DNA of 64,000 nt from Bacteroidota bacterium (lineage in GTDB: Bacteria; Bacteroidota; Bacteroidia; Chitinophagales; Saprospiraceae). The DNA is taken from contig PZPC01000023.1 of the NCBI GenBank assembly GCA_003045895.1, forward strand, positions 1 through 64,000, read 5' to 3'. Under the pieces are notes generated by a model. The model saw only the letters and a program-made list of their open reading frames with translations, did not search any database and had not been told where the DNA came from. Position 1 is the stretch's first letter. Every line of letters starts with the position of its first letter. The position numbers and the translations under genes are program-made. Positions 36,615-45,325 of this stretch are shown piece after piece.

Positions 36615-37433
36615 CTAATTGTTTTTTATTGAAAAAACGGATTGTAAGCGGTGGTATATTTCCGGCAGTTGCCGTTGAAAATTTGTGGGAAAAAGAAAAT
36701 AATGGGCAATCCCCATGGCCGTCAGATCCAACTCCGGCAGCCCGATCCAGCGCTGGAGCGCCGCGTGGGGAAACTGGCTGATGGCTTCCAGGTCTGTCCA
36801 ACTGACGCCCGACCAGTCGCCGTAATCGTAGCCCGGATAATTGATCCGAAAAATGCGGGCGTACTCGTACCAGGCGGGGTTGAGGTACTGCCCGGGCTGC
36901 AGGAAGCCGCTGGCGACGTGTTTAAAACAAAACATGACCACTCCGTCGGGTTCGTAGATTTCCGAGGCGTGAAACTGTTCAGGAAACTGCGGCGAGGGGA
37001 AATCGTGGGGATAGAGGACGATATTTTCGAAATTGTCAAACAAGAAAACGGGCTCCCGGAAGGTCAGCGTCACCGGAGCTACGGCAATCATCAGCTGCGC
37101 ATCCGGTGGTACGTCTTCCATGCCCTGGGGCATGAAATTATTTCCCTGGTTGAAGAGAAAAACACGGCGTCGGAACTCCCGCTGCTCGGTAGCGCTCAGG
37201 TTCCGGTAAAAGGGATGGCGGTCGGTTAGCAATTTTTGCAGCTCCGGCGGGATATCCGGCGGGAAGCGTTCCCACCACCACCAGTTGATCTGCGGCGCCA
37301 GGATAAACCCTGCTACCAAAGCGACCATACCTATAATAATAAGAAAGGACCACGAAGAACTCACCTCGTAGGTCAGGTAAATCCCCAGCAGAAATAGAAT
37401 GATAAAAGGTACAGCCAAACGGTAAGTAGGCAT
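36615..37433 (-). CDS. MtfA/M90-like membrane protein, predicted to lack catalytic HExxH
   Basis: LLTDRHPFYRNLSATEQREFRRRVFLF resembles MtfA family; expected HEFAH region reads WYEYARIF. Confidence 0.55.
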   Translation of the reverse strand: MPTYRLAVPFIILFLLGIYLTYEVSSSWSFLIIIGMVALVAGFILAPQINWWWWERFPPDIPPELQKLLTDRHPFYRNLSATEQREFRRRVFLFNQGNNFMPQGMEDVPPDAQLMIAVAPVTLTFREPVFLFDNFENIVLYPHDFPSPQFPEQFHASEIYEPDGVVMFCFKHVASGFLQPGQYLNPAWYEYARIFRINYPGYDYGDWSGVSWTDLEAISQFPHAALQRWIGLPELDLTAMGIAHYFLFPTNFQRQLPEIYHRLQSVFSIKNN

Positions 37434-37577
37434 AATGGATTTTATTTGGCTACAAAATACGCTAAGTTGGGGTAATGTGTTAAGAATATCTTCCTCAACT
37501 AAAGCCTTATAGCTTAGACGAATAAATCCGGCCAGGTTACCCCTTCTCCGAAAACTTCTAAAAAAAGCTGTTGATAA

Positions 37578-37609
37578 CTTGCAGCCTATGAAAATTAACT
37601 ATAAATTTG
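37578..37609 (+). promoter_or_regulatory. Candidate Bacteroidota-type promoter for tRNA-Phe (and possibly the his leader)
   Basis: cTTG (37578-37581), 20-nt spacer, TAAATTTG (37602-37609, TANNTTTG), 34 nt before the tRNA 5' end. Confidence 0.55.
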
Positions 37610-37643
37610 CCACGCCTTAGAAAGAAAAGGCATTTCAATTGAA

Positions 37644-37716
37644 GGTGCGGTAGCTCAGTCGGTAGAGCAATGGACTGAAAATCCATGTGTCGGCGGTTCG
37701 ATTCCGCCCCACACCA
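37644..37716 (+). tRNA. tRNA-Phe(GAA)
   Basis: Cloverleaf: GGTGCGG TA GCTC-AGTCGGTA-GAGC A ATGGA-CTGAAAA-TCCAT GTGTC GGCGG-TTCGATT-CCGCC CCACACC A; anticodon GAA; one C-A mismatch in the acceptor stem; CCA not encoded. Confidence 0.95.
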
Positions 37717-37730
37717 CCTCCACAACTGTT

Positions 37731-37808
37731 ATGAATCTAGTTTTCGTACATCATCATCACCATTTCCAAATTGCTTTTTCGGCAAATGGTGACGTTGTAC
37801 ATGCTTAA
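37731..37808 (+). CDS. hisL: his operon leader peptide MNLVFVHHHHHFQIAFSANGDVVHA
   Basis: Unlisted 25-codon ORF with five consecutive His codons (CAT CAT CAT CAC CAT), followed by an intrinsic terminator before hisG. Confidence 0.85.
   Translation: MNLVFVHHHHHFQIAFSANGDVVHA
37757..37792 (+). promoter_or_regulatory. Leader hairpin overlapping the His codons (1:2 stem)
   Basis: TCACCATTT (37757-37765) pairs perfectly with AAATGGTGA (37784-37792). Confidence 0.65.
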
Positions 37809-37835
37809 TTTCTAACCAGAAAAGTATTCTACAAA

Positions 37836-37869
37836 AAGGTCTTCCGTTCGTCGCGGAAGGCCTTTTTTT
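37836..37869 (+). terminator. his attenuator terminator
   Basis: AAGGTCTTCCG-TTCGTCG-CGGAAGGCCTT-TTTTT; 41 nt before the hisG ATG. Confidence 0.85.
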
Positions 37870-37910
37870 ATTTACCCAATTCTTTCGCTCCCAAAATCTA
37901 CCATTCATTT

Positions 37911-38771
37911 ATGGAAACCAGACTAAAAATCGCCGTACAGAAATCCGGCCGCCTGCTCGACGATTCGTTGATGTTGCTCAAAGAGTGTGGCATCAGTGTC
38001 GACAACGGCAGCGACCAGCTCAAGGCCTCGGCCCGGAACTTTCCCGTAGATATCCTCTACCTGCGCAACGGCGATATTCCCCAGTACGTCGAAGATAGCG
38101 TAGCCGATGTGGGCATCATTGGTCAGAATACCATCCTCGAGAAAGGCAGAGCCATTGAACAAGTGCTGTCGCTGGGTTTTTCCAAGTGTCGGTTGTCCAT
38201 TGCCACCCCGCGCCAAAGTGGCTATACTGGCCCGCAGTGGTTGGCCGGCAAGAAAATAGCGACCTCTTACCCCAATTCCCTGCGCCGTTACCTCGACGCC
38301 CAGGGAGTCGTCGCCGAGATCCACGAAATTTCCGGCTCCGTAGAAATTGCGCCCAACATCGGTTTGGCGGAAGCCATTTGCGACCTCGTCAGTACGGGAA
38401 GTACACTTTTTAAAAACAATCTGGAAGAACAGGAGGTTATCCTCCAGTCACAAGCGTGTATTGTCAAAGGAAAACAGCTTTCAGATGAAGCCCAGCAGAT
38501 ACTGGACACCCTGGTTTTTCGCATCACTTCGGTACTTACTGCCCGCCAGCACAAGTACCTGCTCATGAATGCCCGCGACGAGAAAGTTGCCGACATCATC
38601 CGGTTGCTGCCGGGCATGAAGAGCCCCACGGTGATGCCGTTGGCCGAAGAGGGGTGGAGTTCCATCCACACCGTTATTTCCGAAGACCGTTTCTGGGACA
38701 TCATCGACTCCCTCAAAGCCTACGGCGCCGAAGGCATCCTCATTATTCCAATTCAAAAAATGATCCTTTAA
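37911..38771 (+). CDS. hisG: ATP phosphoribosyltransferase (long form)
   Basis: METRLKIAVQKSGRLLDDSLMLLKECGISV...; C-terminal regulatory domain. Confidence 0.95.
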   Translation: METRLKIAVQKSGRLLDDSLMLLKECGISVDNGSDQLKASARNFPVDILYLRNGDIPQYVEDSVADVGIIGQNTILEKGRAIEQVLSLGFSKCRLSIATPRQSGYTGPQWLAGKKIATSYPNSLRRYLDAQGVVAEIHEISGSVEIAPNIGLAEAICDLVSTGSTLFKNNLEEQEVILQSQACIVKGKQLSDEAQQILDTLVFRITSVLTARQHKYLLMNARDEKVADIIRLLPGMKSPTVMPLAEEGWSSIHTVISEDRFWDIIDSLKAYGAEGILIIPIQKMIL

Positions 38772-38775
38772 GACC

Positions 38776-41115
38776 ATGCAATTGTTCCTCCACCCGCCCG
38801 TACAGGAATGGCCCGACATCCTGGCCCGACCGGCCCTTGACCTCCGCGAACTGGAAGCGCCCGTAGGTGCTATTTTGCGGGAAGTGGCCACCCGCGGTGA
38901 CGCGGCCCTGCTCGACCTCACGGCCAAATACGACGGCGTGCGGTTGGCCAGCCTACGGGTTGCTCCCGAAGAAATTGCCCTGGCTGCCGAACAGGTTGCC
39001 CCCGAGCTGCGCGCCGCCATTCAGCAAGCTTACCAAAATATTGAGCGGTTCCACCGGGCCCAGCAAGTTGCTACCCCCGCCGTGGAAACCATGCCCGGCG
39101 TGCTTTGCTGGCGGAAAAGTGTCGGCATCGAGCGCGTTGGTCTGTACGTGCCCGGCGGAACGGCGCCCTTGTTTTCTACGGTGCTGATGCTGGCCGTGCC
39201 GGCCAAGCTGGCGGGTTGCCGCGAGATCGTACTCTGCACCCCACCCCAAAAAGACGGCACCGTACACCCGGCCATCCTGTACGCAGCTGCGCTGGCGGGG
39301 GTCGTACAAATTTACCGCGTAGGCGGAGCCCAGGCCATCGCGGCCATGGCCCACGGCACCGAGACCATTCCGGCGACGTACAAGATTTTTGGCCCCGGCA
39401 ATGCCTACGTCAACGTCGCCAAGCAGCTGGTCAGTCGCCTGGGCGTGGCCATTGATATGCCGGCCGGCCCCTCCGAGGTGATGGTCGTGGCCGATGCCAG
39501 CGCCCCGGCCGAATTTGTGGCTGCCGACCTCCTCAGCCAGGCCGAGCACGGTCCCGACAGCCAGGTTGTGCTGGTCACCTACTCCGAAACCCAGGCGCGC
39601 GCCATCATGGCCGCTACCGAACGCCAATTGGCCGACCTGCCCCGCCGCGATTTTGCCGCCGCCAGCCTGGCCAACAGCGCGGTAATGGTGGTGGATACCG
39701 ATGCGGAAGCGACGGACATCATCAATGCCTACGCGCCCGAACACCTCATCCTGGCCCTTGCTGATCCCGAGCGCCTGGTGCCCGGCATCATCAATGCGGG
39801 CTCGGTATTCCTGGGGCACTATACGCCGGAGTCGGTGGGCGATTACGCCAGCGGTACCAACCACACCCTGCCGACCAACGGCCACGCCCGCGCCTACAGC
39901 GGGGTTTCGCTGGACTCGTTCGTCAAAAAAATAACCTTTCAGCAACTGAGCAAGGAAGGCCTGCAAGCCATCGGACCCACCGTCACCACCATGGCGACGG
40001 CCGAACGGCTCGACGCCCACGCACGCGCCGTGACGGTGCGCCTGAACGGAACCGCAACGCCGCCGCCCACCCCACTACAGCCGCGCGCGGTGGCCAGCCT
40101 GGTGCGCCCCACTATCGCCAACCTGACCCCCTATTCGTCGGCCCGCGACGAATTCACCGGAACCGCCGAAGTGTACCTCGACGCCAATGAGAACCCCTTC
40201 GAGAACGGCCTCAACCGCTACCCCGACCCCCTGGCCCGCCAGGTGAAAGCCCGCCTGAGCGAAATCAAGGGCGTACCTGCCGACCAGATCATGCTCGGCA
40301 ACGGCAGCGACGAAGTGATCGACCTCCTGTTCCGCGTCTTCTGCGAACCTGGCCAGGACAATGTCATTACCCTGCCCCCCACCTACGGCATGTACCAGGT
40401 GAGCGCCGATATCAACCGGGTTGCCGTGCAGGCCATTCCGCTGCTCCCCGGGTTTGTGCCCAACGTGGCGGCCATCCTGGCTGCGGCCAACGACCGGACC
40501 AAACTTCTCTGGCTGTGCACCCCCAACAACCCCAGTGGCAATGATTTTGCGCCAGCCGCCGTGCGCGAGTTACTGGCTAGCTTTCCGGGCATCGTCGTGA
40601 TTGACGAAGCCTATATCGACTTCGCCGGGCGGGACTCCTACACCACCTTGCTCGACCAGTACCCAAACCTGGTGGTGATGCAAACGTTTTCCAAAGCCTG
40701 GGGCCGGGCGGGTATTCGCCTGGGTATGGCCCTGGCTTCGCCGGCAATCATCCGTTTGCTGAACGCGGTGAAGCCGCCCTACAATGTCAACCAGCTGACC
40801 CAGCAAGCAGCCCTGACGGCCCTGGACCAACCCACCGAACAGGCGCAGGAGGTACAAATCATCCTGAACCAGCGCACCCTCCTGCAGCAGCAGTTGCCGG
40901 GCTTTGATTTTGTGGAACAGGTTTTCCCATCCCACGCCAACTTTATCCTTGTGCAGGTAAAAGATTCGCAGGGCACGTACGACTACCTCCGGCAGCGGGG
41001 AATTGTCGTGCGCGACCGCTCGCGGCAGCCGCTTTGCACGGGTTGCCTCCGCTTTACGGTGGGTACCCCGGCAGAAAATGAGCAGTTGTTGCGGGCGTTG
41101 CGCGAGCTGCAATAA
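38776..41115 (+). CDS. hisDC: Fused histidinol dehydrogenase / histidinol-phosphate aminotransferase
   Basis: One 779-aa ORF: HisD (GLYVPGGTAPLFSTVLMLAVPAKLAGC...GPSEVMVVAD...HLILAL), linker ~GTATPPPTPLQPRAVASL, HisC (YLDANENPFENGLNRYPDP...CTPNNPSGND...TFSKAWGRAGIRLG). Confidence 0.93.
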   Translation: MQLFLHPPVQEWPDILARPALDLRELEAPVGAILREVATRGDAALLDLTAKYDGVRLASLRVAPEEIALAAEQVAPELRAAIQQAYQNIERFHRAQQVATPAVETMPGVLCWRKSVGIERVGLYVPGGTAPLFSTVLMLAVPAKLAGCREIVLCTPPQKDGTVHPAILYAAALAGVVQIYRVGGAQAIAAMAHGTETIPATYKIFGPGNAYVNVAKQLVSRLGVAIDMPAGPSEVMVVADASAPAEFVAADLLSQAEHGPDSQVVLVTYSETQARAIMAATERQLADLPRRDFAAASLANSAVMVVDTDAEATDIINAYAPEHLILALADPERLVPGIINAGSVFLGHYTPESVGDYASGTNHTLPTNGHARAYSGVSLDSFVKKITFQQLSKEGLQAIGPTVTTMATAERLDAHARAVTVRLNGTATPPPTPLQPRAVASLVRPTIANLTPYSSARDEFTGTAEVYLDANENPFENGLNRYPDPLARQVKARLSEIKGVPADQIMLGNGSDEVIDLLFRVFCEPGQDNVITLPPTYGMYQVSADINRVAVQAIPLLPGFVPNVAAILAAANDRTKLLWLCTPNNPSGNDFAPAAVRELLASFPGIVVIDEAYIDFAGRDSYTTLLDQYPNLVVMQTFSKAWGRAGIRLGMALASPAIIRLLNAVKPPYNVNQLTQQAALTALDQPTEQAQEVQIILNQRTLLQQQLPGFDFVEQVFPSHANFILVQVKDSQGTYDYLRQRGIVVRDRSRQPLCTGCLRFTVGTPAENEQLLRALRELQ

Positions 41116-41181
41116 AGGACCACCGCGCCCCAAGACAACCGGCCCTGGAAGCACTAAACTTGACTAACAGAAGCAAATATT

Positions 41182-42318
41182 ATGCAAAAGATACTCTTTC
41201 TCGACCGCGACGGCACCCTGAATCTGGAACCTGCCGACTACCAGGTGGACGCCCTGGACAAGGTGGCCTTTTACCCCCGGGTATTCGAGTACCTGGGCCG
41301 GATTGCCCGCGAGTTGGACTACCGCCTGGTGATGGTCACCAACCAGGACGGGCTGGGGACGGATAGTTTTCCGGAGGAAGCGTTCTGGCCCGCACAAAAC
41401 CTGATCGTGAATACGCTGGCTGGCGAAGGCATTGTCTTCGACGAGATCGTGATCGACCGCACTTTTGCCCACGAGAACCTACCTACCCGCAAACCGGGTA
41501 CCGATCTGCTGCGGCACTACCTGACCGGCGACTACGACCTGGCCAACAGCTACGTCATCGGCGACCGCCTGACCGACATGCAACTGGCCCGCAACCTGGG
41601 AGCCCGCGGTATCTGGATCAACAACGAACCCGACCTGGGGGTCGACGAATTGCAGCAGGCGGAACGGGCCAGCCTACAGGATACCATCCTGCTGACGACG
41701 AACGACTGGGCCGACATTTACGCCCTCCTCAAGCTGGGCAGCCGGCAAGCCATGGTACACCGCCAGACCAAGGAAACGGACATTCGTGTGGAACTGAACC
41801 TGGACGGCACCGGACAAAGCCAAATGCAGACGGGGCTGGGTTTCTTCGACCACATGCTCGACCAGCTGGCGCGCCACTCTGGTTGCGACCTGAGCGTGCA
41901 GGTGACGGGCGATTTACACATCGACGAACACCACACCATCGAAGATACCGCCCTGGCGCTGGGCGAAGCTTTTGCGCAGGCGCTGGGCAACAAGCTCGGC
42001 ATTGAACGCTACGGTTTCTACCTACCCATGGACGACGCCCTGGCCCAGGTGGCCATCGACTTCGGCGGGCGGCCCTGGCTGGTGTGGGACGCCACCTACA
42101 CCCGCGAAAAGATCGGCGACATGCCGACGGAAATGTTTTTCCATTTTTTCAAATCCTTCACGGATGCGGCCCGCTGCAACCTGAACATCAAAGTTACTGG
42201 CGACAACGAGCACCACAAGATCGAGGCCACCTTCAAAGGGCTGGCCAAAGCCATCCGGATGGCCAAAACCCGCGATGCGCGGGAAGCGCGTTTACCGAGC
42301 ACGAAAGGGGTGTTGTAA
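41182..42318 (+). CDS. hisB: Bifunctional histidinol-phosphatase / imidazoleglycerol-phosphate dehydratase
   Basis: [17 protein letters not shown] domain; IGPD motifs [37 protein letters not shown]. Confidence 0.95.
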   Translation: MQKILFLDRDGTLNLEPADYQVDALDKVAFYPRVFEYLGRIARELDYRLVMVTNQDGLGTDSFPEEAFWPAQNLIVNTLAGEGIVFDEIVIDRTFAHENLPTRKPGTDLLRHYLTGDYDLANSYVIGDRLTDMQLARNLGARGIWINNEPDLGVDELQQAERASLQDTILLTTNDWADIYALLKLGSRQAMVHRQTKETDIRVELNLDGTGQSQMQTGLGFFDHMLDQLARHSGCDLSVQVTGDLHIDEHHTIEDTALALGEAFAQALGNKLGIERYGFYLPMDDALAQVAIDFGGRPWLVWDATYTREKIGDMPTEMFFHFFKSFTDAARCNLNIKVTGDNEHHKIEATFKGLAKAIRMAKTRDAREARLPSTKGVL

Positions 42319-42336
42319 TCTTTAAAATTTTATGCC

Positions 42337-42924
42337 ATGACTGTAGCCATTATTGATTACAATGCCGGTAATGTCCGCTCCGTGCTCTACGCGCTGGAGC
42401 GCCTGGGCCAGGAAGCCGTGCTGACGGCCGACCCTGCGGCCATCCGGCAGGCCGACAAGGTCATCTTTCCGGGAGTAGGCGAGGCCAGCACCACCATGGC
42501 CTTCCTGCGGGAGCGGAAGCTGGACACCCTCATCTGTTCGCTGACGCAACCCGTACTGGGCGTCTGCCTGGGCATGCAACTGCTGTGCGAACATTCGGAA
42601 GAAAACGATACCCCTTGCCTGGGAATCATCCCCCAGGAAGTGAAGCGCTTTCAGCCCCGGCAGCACGAAAAAGTGCCGCACATGGGTTGGAATACCCTGC
42701 GCCAGCGCCCGGGAAGCTGGCTCAGCGCCAGCACCGAAGGGCAGCACGTCTATTTTGTGCACAGCTACTACGTGGAAGTAGGGCCGTACACCGCAGCGGA
42801 GACCGATTACATTCATCCCTTCAGCGCAGTGCTGCGGAAGGATAATTTCTACGCCACCCAGTTCCACCCCGAAAAGTCGGGGAGTGTGGGCGAGCAGATT
42901 TTGCGCGATTTCCTGGCGGTCTGA
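42337..42924 (+). CDS. hisH: Imidazole glycerol phosphate synthase subunit HisH
   Basis: IIDYNAGNVRSVLYALERLG...GVCLGMQLLCEHSEE...FYATQFHPEKSGSVGEQIL. Confidence 0.95.
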   Translation: MTVAIIDYNAGNVRSVLYALERLGQEAVLTADPAAIRQADKVIFPGVGEASTTMAFLRERKLDTLICSLTQPVLGVCLGMQLLCEHSEENDTPCLGIIPQEVKRFQPRQHEKVPHMGWNTLRQRPGSWLSASTEGQHVYFVHSYYVEVGPYTAAETDYIHPFSAVLRKDNFYATQFHPEKSGSVGEQILRDFLAV

Positions 42925-42992
42925 TCAGGCCATCAGGCGCTTAAACCCTTATCCTGCTTTTTAGACAGGTTGCCAAAACGAAAACTACGATC

Positions 42993-43703
42993 ATGCACAT
43001 TATCCCCGCCATTGACATTATCGACGGCAAATGCGTGCGCCTGACCCAGGGCGATTACACCCAAAAAAAAGTGTACAACGAAGACCCCCTGGAGGTGGCT
43101 AAAGCCTTTGCCGATGCGGGCATTACGCGCCTGCACCTCGTGGATCTGGACGGGGCCCGGGCCCAGCACATCGTCAACTACCCGGTGTTGGAACGGATTG
43201 CCAACCAGACGGAGCTGCACATCGACTTCGGAGGGGGCCTTAAAAGCGACGCCGATCTGAACATTGCTTTTTCGAGCGGTGCCGACCAGATCACGGGCGG
43301 CACGGTGGCCGTCAAGCAGCCCGAGCTTTTTCTGGGTTGGCTGGAGCAGTACGGCGCCGAGCGCATTATTTTGGGCGCCGACGTCCGGAACGGCAAGGTA
43401 GCCGTGAGCGGCTGGCAGGAAGAAAGCCAGGAGGAGTTGTCGCCTTTTCTGGCGCATTACCTGGCGGCGGGGGTAACCTACGCCATCTGTACCGAAGTGT
43501 CGCGGGATGGCCTTTTGCAGGGGTCGGCCGTAGATCTGTACGCAGCGCTGCGGCAGGAATTCCCCACCTTGCAGCTGATCGCCAGTGGCGGGGTCACTAC
43601 CCTTGACGAGGTTCATCGGTTAGCGGAAATCGGCTGCTTTGGCGTCATCATTGGCAAGGCGTTGTACGAAGGGCACCTCCGTTTGGAAGACCTGGTGAAA
43701 TAA
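42993..43703 (+). CDS. hisA: ProFAR isomerase HisA
   Basis: [28 protein letters not shown]. Confidence 0.95.
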   Translation: MHIIPAIDIIDGKCVRLTQGDYTQKKVYNEDPLEVAKAFADAGITRLHLVDLDGARAQHIVNYPVLERIANQTELHIDFGGGLKSDADLNIAFSSGADQITGGTVAVKQPELFLGWLEQYGAERIILGADVRNGKVAVSGWQEESQEELSPFLAHYLAAGVTYAICTEVSRDGLLQGSAVDLYAALRQEFPTLQLIASGGVTTLDEVHRLAEIGCFGVIIGKALYEGHLRLEDLVK

Positions 43704-43744
43704 GAAAAGCAGTTTTTAATATTCACGTATTCAACCTGGACGGC

Positions 43745-44500
43745 ATGTTGGCAAAACGAATTATTCCTTGTCTGGACATCAAAGACGGACGCACCGTAAA
43801 GGGCGTCAACTTCGTGGAACTACGCGATGCGGGTGATCCCGTGGAGCTGGGGGCCCGCTACAGCGAGGAAGGTGCCGACGAGCTGGTTTTTCTCGACATC
43901 ACGGCTACCCACGAGAAGCGCAAGACGCTGGCGGCCATGGCCCGGAACATTGCCCGCCACCTGCGCATACCTTTCACGATTGGCGGGGGTATTGGTGCGG
44001 TGGACGACGTAGGCGTTTTGCTGGATGCCGGCGCCGACAAGGTATCGATCAATTCGGCGGCCGTGCGCCGGCCGGAGCTGATCGGGGAGTTGGCGCGTGG
44101 TTTTGGCAGCCAGTTTGTCGTCCTGGCCGTGGACGCCAAGTGGGTGAACAACGACTGGTACGTACACCTCAACGGCGGCCGGATTGCGACCGACATCAAG
44201 TTGTTCGAATGGGTGAAAGAAGCTGAAAGTCGGGGAGCCGGCGAGATCTTGTTTACGAGCATGGATCACGACGGCACCAAGGCGGGTTTTGCCTGTGAGC
44301 CCCTGGCGCATTTGTCCCAACTCGTACAAATCCCCATCATTGCTTCCGGCGGTGCGGGGACGATGGAACATTTTGCGGAAGTGTTCACCACTGGTCAGGC
44401 CGATGCCGGGTTGGCAGCCAGTATCTTTCACTTTGGTGAAATCCCGATTCCTGATTTGAAGGCGTTTTTGCACGAAAAATATATTCCGGTCAGGATGTAA
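43745..44500 (+). CDS. hisF: Imidazole glycerol phosphate synthase subunit HisF
   Basis: [36 protein letters not shown]. Confidence 0.95.
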   Translation: MLAKRIIPCLDIKDGRTVKGVNFVELRDAGDPVELGARYSEEGADELVFLDITATHEKRKTLAAMARNIARHLRIPFTIGGGIGAVDDVGVLLDAGADKVSINSAAVRRPELIGELARGFGSQFVVLAVDAKWVNNDWYVHLNGGRIATDIKLFEWVKEAESRGAGEILFTSMDHDGTKAGFACEPLAHLSQLVQIPIIASGGAGTMEHFAEVFTTGQADAGLAASIFHFGEIPIPDLKAFLHEKYIPVRM

Positions 44501-44530
44501 AACGCCATGCTACGATGGTGAAAATACAGC

Positions 44531-44610
44531 CACCAAAACACGGAAAGCACCAAATCCCACTAAATTACTTTTGTGAAGTTTTCGTGCCTTTTGTGCTTCT
44601 GTGGCTAAAA
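44531..44610. repeat. Imperfect intergenic palindrome
   Basis: 'agccaccaaaacacggaaagcaccaaa ... ttttgtgaagttttcgtgccttttgtgcttctgtggct'. Confidence 0.5.
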
Positions 44611-44630
44611 CATTTTAGTAGTAACACCGG

Positions 44631-45086
44631 TTAAAAGGTCGCAAAAAGCAACCCAAAAACAAAAACAAGGGCATAGAAGCCCAACACAATGGCCAGCATA
44701 ATACCATAAAACTTAAAGAAGGATTTGTGGTTTTCAAAGGCATCAGCCAGGAAGACGGGGTTCTCTTCGGCCAAAGCCACCTGCATTTTCGTAGCAAAAT
44801 TGTAGAGGTAGTACAACGGCACCAGGGCGACAGCGGAAATGGCGAGGAAAAAGACCACAAAAAGCCCGCTGAAACCATCCATATCTGACGGTAAACCGAC
44901 AGCTAAAAGGGTGCTTCCACCGGCTAAAACGCCGAGAAGACTCAGGCCAACAAAAACGAAGCCCACAATGGCGATGAAGCGCGCCCAGCGGGCAGATTCA
45001 CTCAAAAAATCGCTGATGGCATTGTTAATAACCAGTTTAGAACCAGCTGATGCGTGCGAATCGTCTAAAATGCTGTCAATATCCAT
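44631..45086 (-). CDS. DUF5362-like integral membrane protein
   Basis: 3-4 predicted TM segments; antisense within the his gene cluster. Confidence 0.55.
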   Translation of the reverse strand: MDIDSILDDSHASAGSKLVINNAISDFLSESARWARFIAIVGFVFVGLSLLGVLAGGSTLLAVGLPSDMDGFSGLFVVFFLAISAVALVPLYYLYNFATKMQVALAEENPVFLADAFENHKSFFKFYGIMLAIVLGFYALVFVFGLLFATF

Positions 45087-45104
45087 TTGTTCAAAGGTTG
45101 ATAG

Positions 45105-45260
45105 GTGACGGGATAAAAATAACTGATCCCATTTTTGATTCGCTAAAATTTTCTAAGCGAGTGACTAAAAGGAGCTTGCGTGAAAATATTCGCGAATCAT
45201 TGGAAAAAATGGGATCAGTTACCGCGTGGCGCGGCAGGCGCTATTTCCGTCAAACTACTA
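45105..45260 (-). repeat. REP-like repeat, copy A (reverse orientation, interrupted by 96 bp)
   Basis: Reverse complement of 45211-45260 = TAGTAGTTTGACGGAAATAGCGCCTGCCGCGCCACGCGGTAACTGATCCC, identical to copy C; remaining GTGACGGGAT lies at 45105-45114. Confidence 0.85.
45115..45210. mobile_element. 96-bp hairpin-forming insertion inside REP-like copy A (MITE-like?)
   Basis: Flanked by GGGAT direct repeats (45110-45114 and 45211-45215); internal inverted repeats GATTCGC/GCGAATC and AACTGATCCCATTTTT/AAAAAATGGGATCAGTT. Confidence 0.5.
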
Positions 45261-45325
45261 GGTGGATGAATTGAACAAGGATACGAAATGTTTTTCAAAC
45301 CCCCAGAGCCAAAATACACAGAAGT

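Noticed and set aside
38953-40020. 355-aa minus-strand ORF inside hisDC
   Set aside because: Antisense to a highly conserved enzyme; G/H/V-rich mirror translation.
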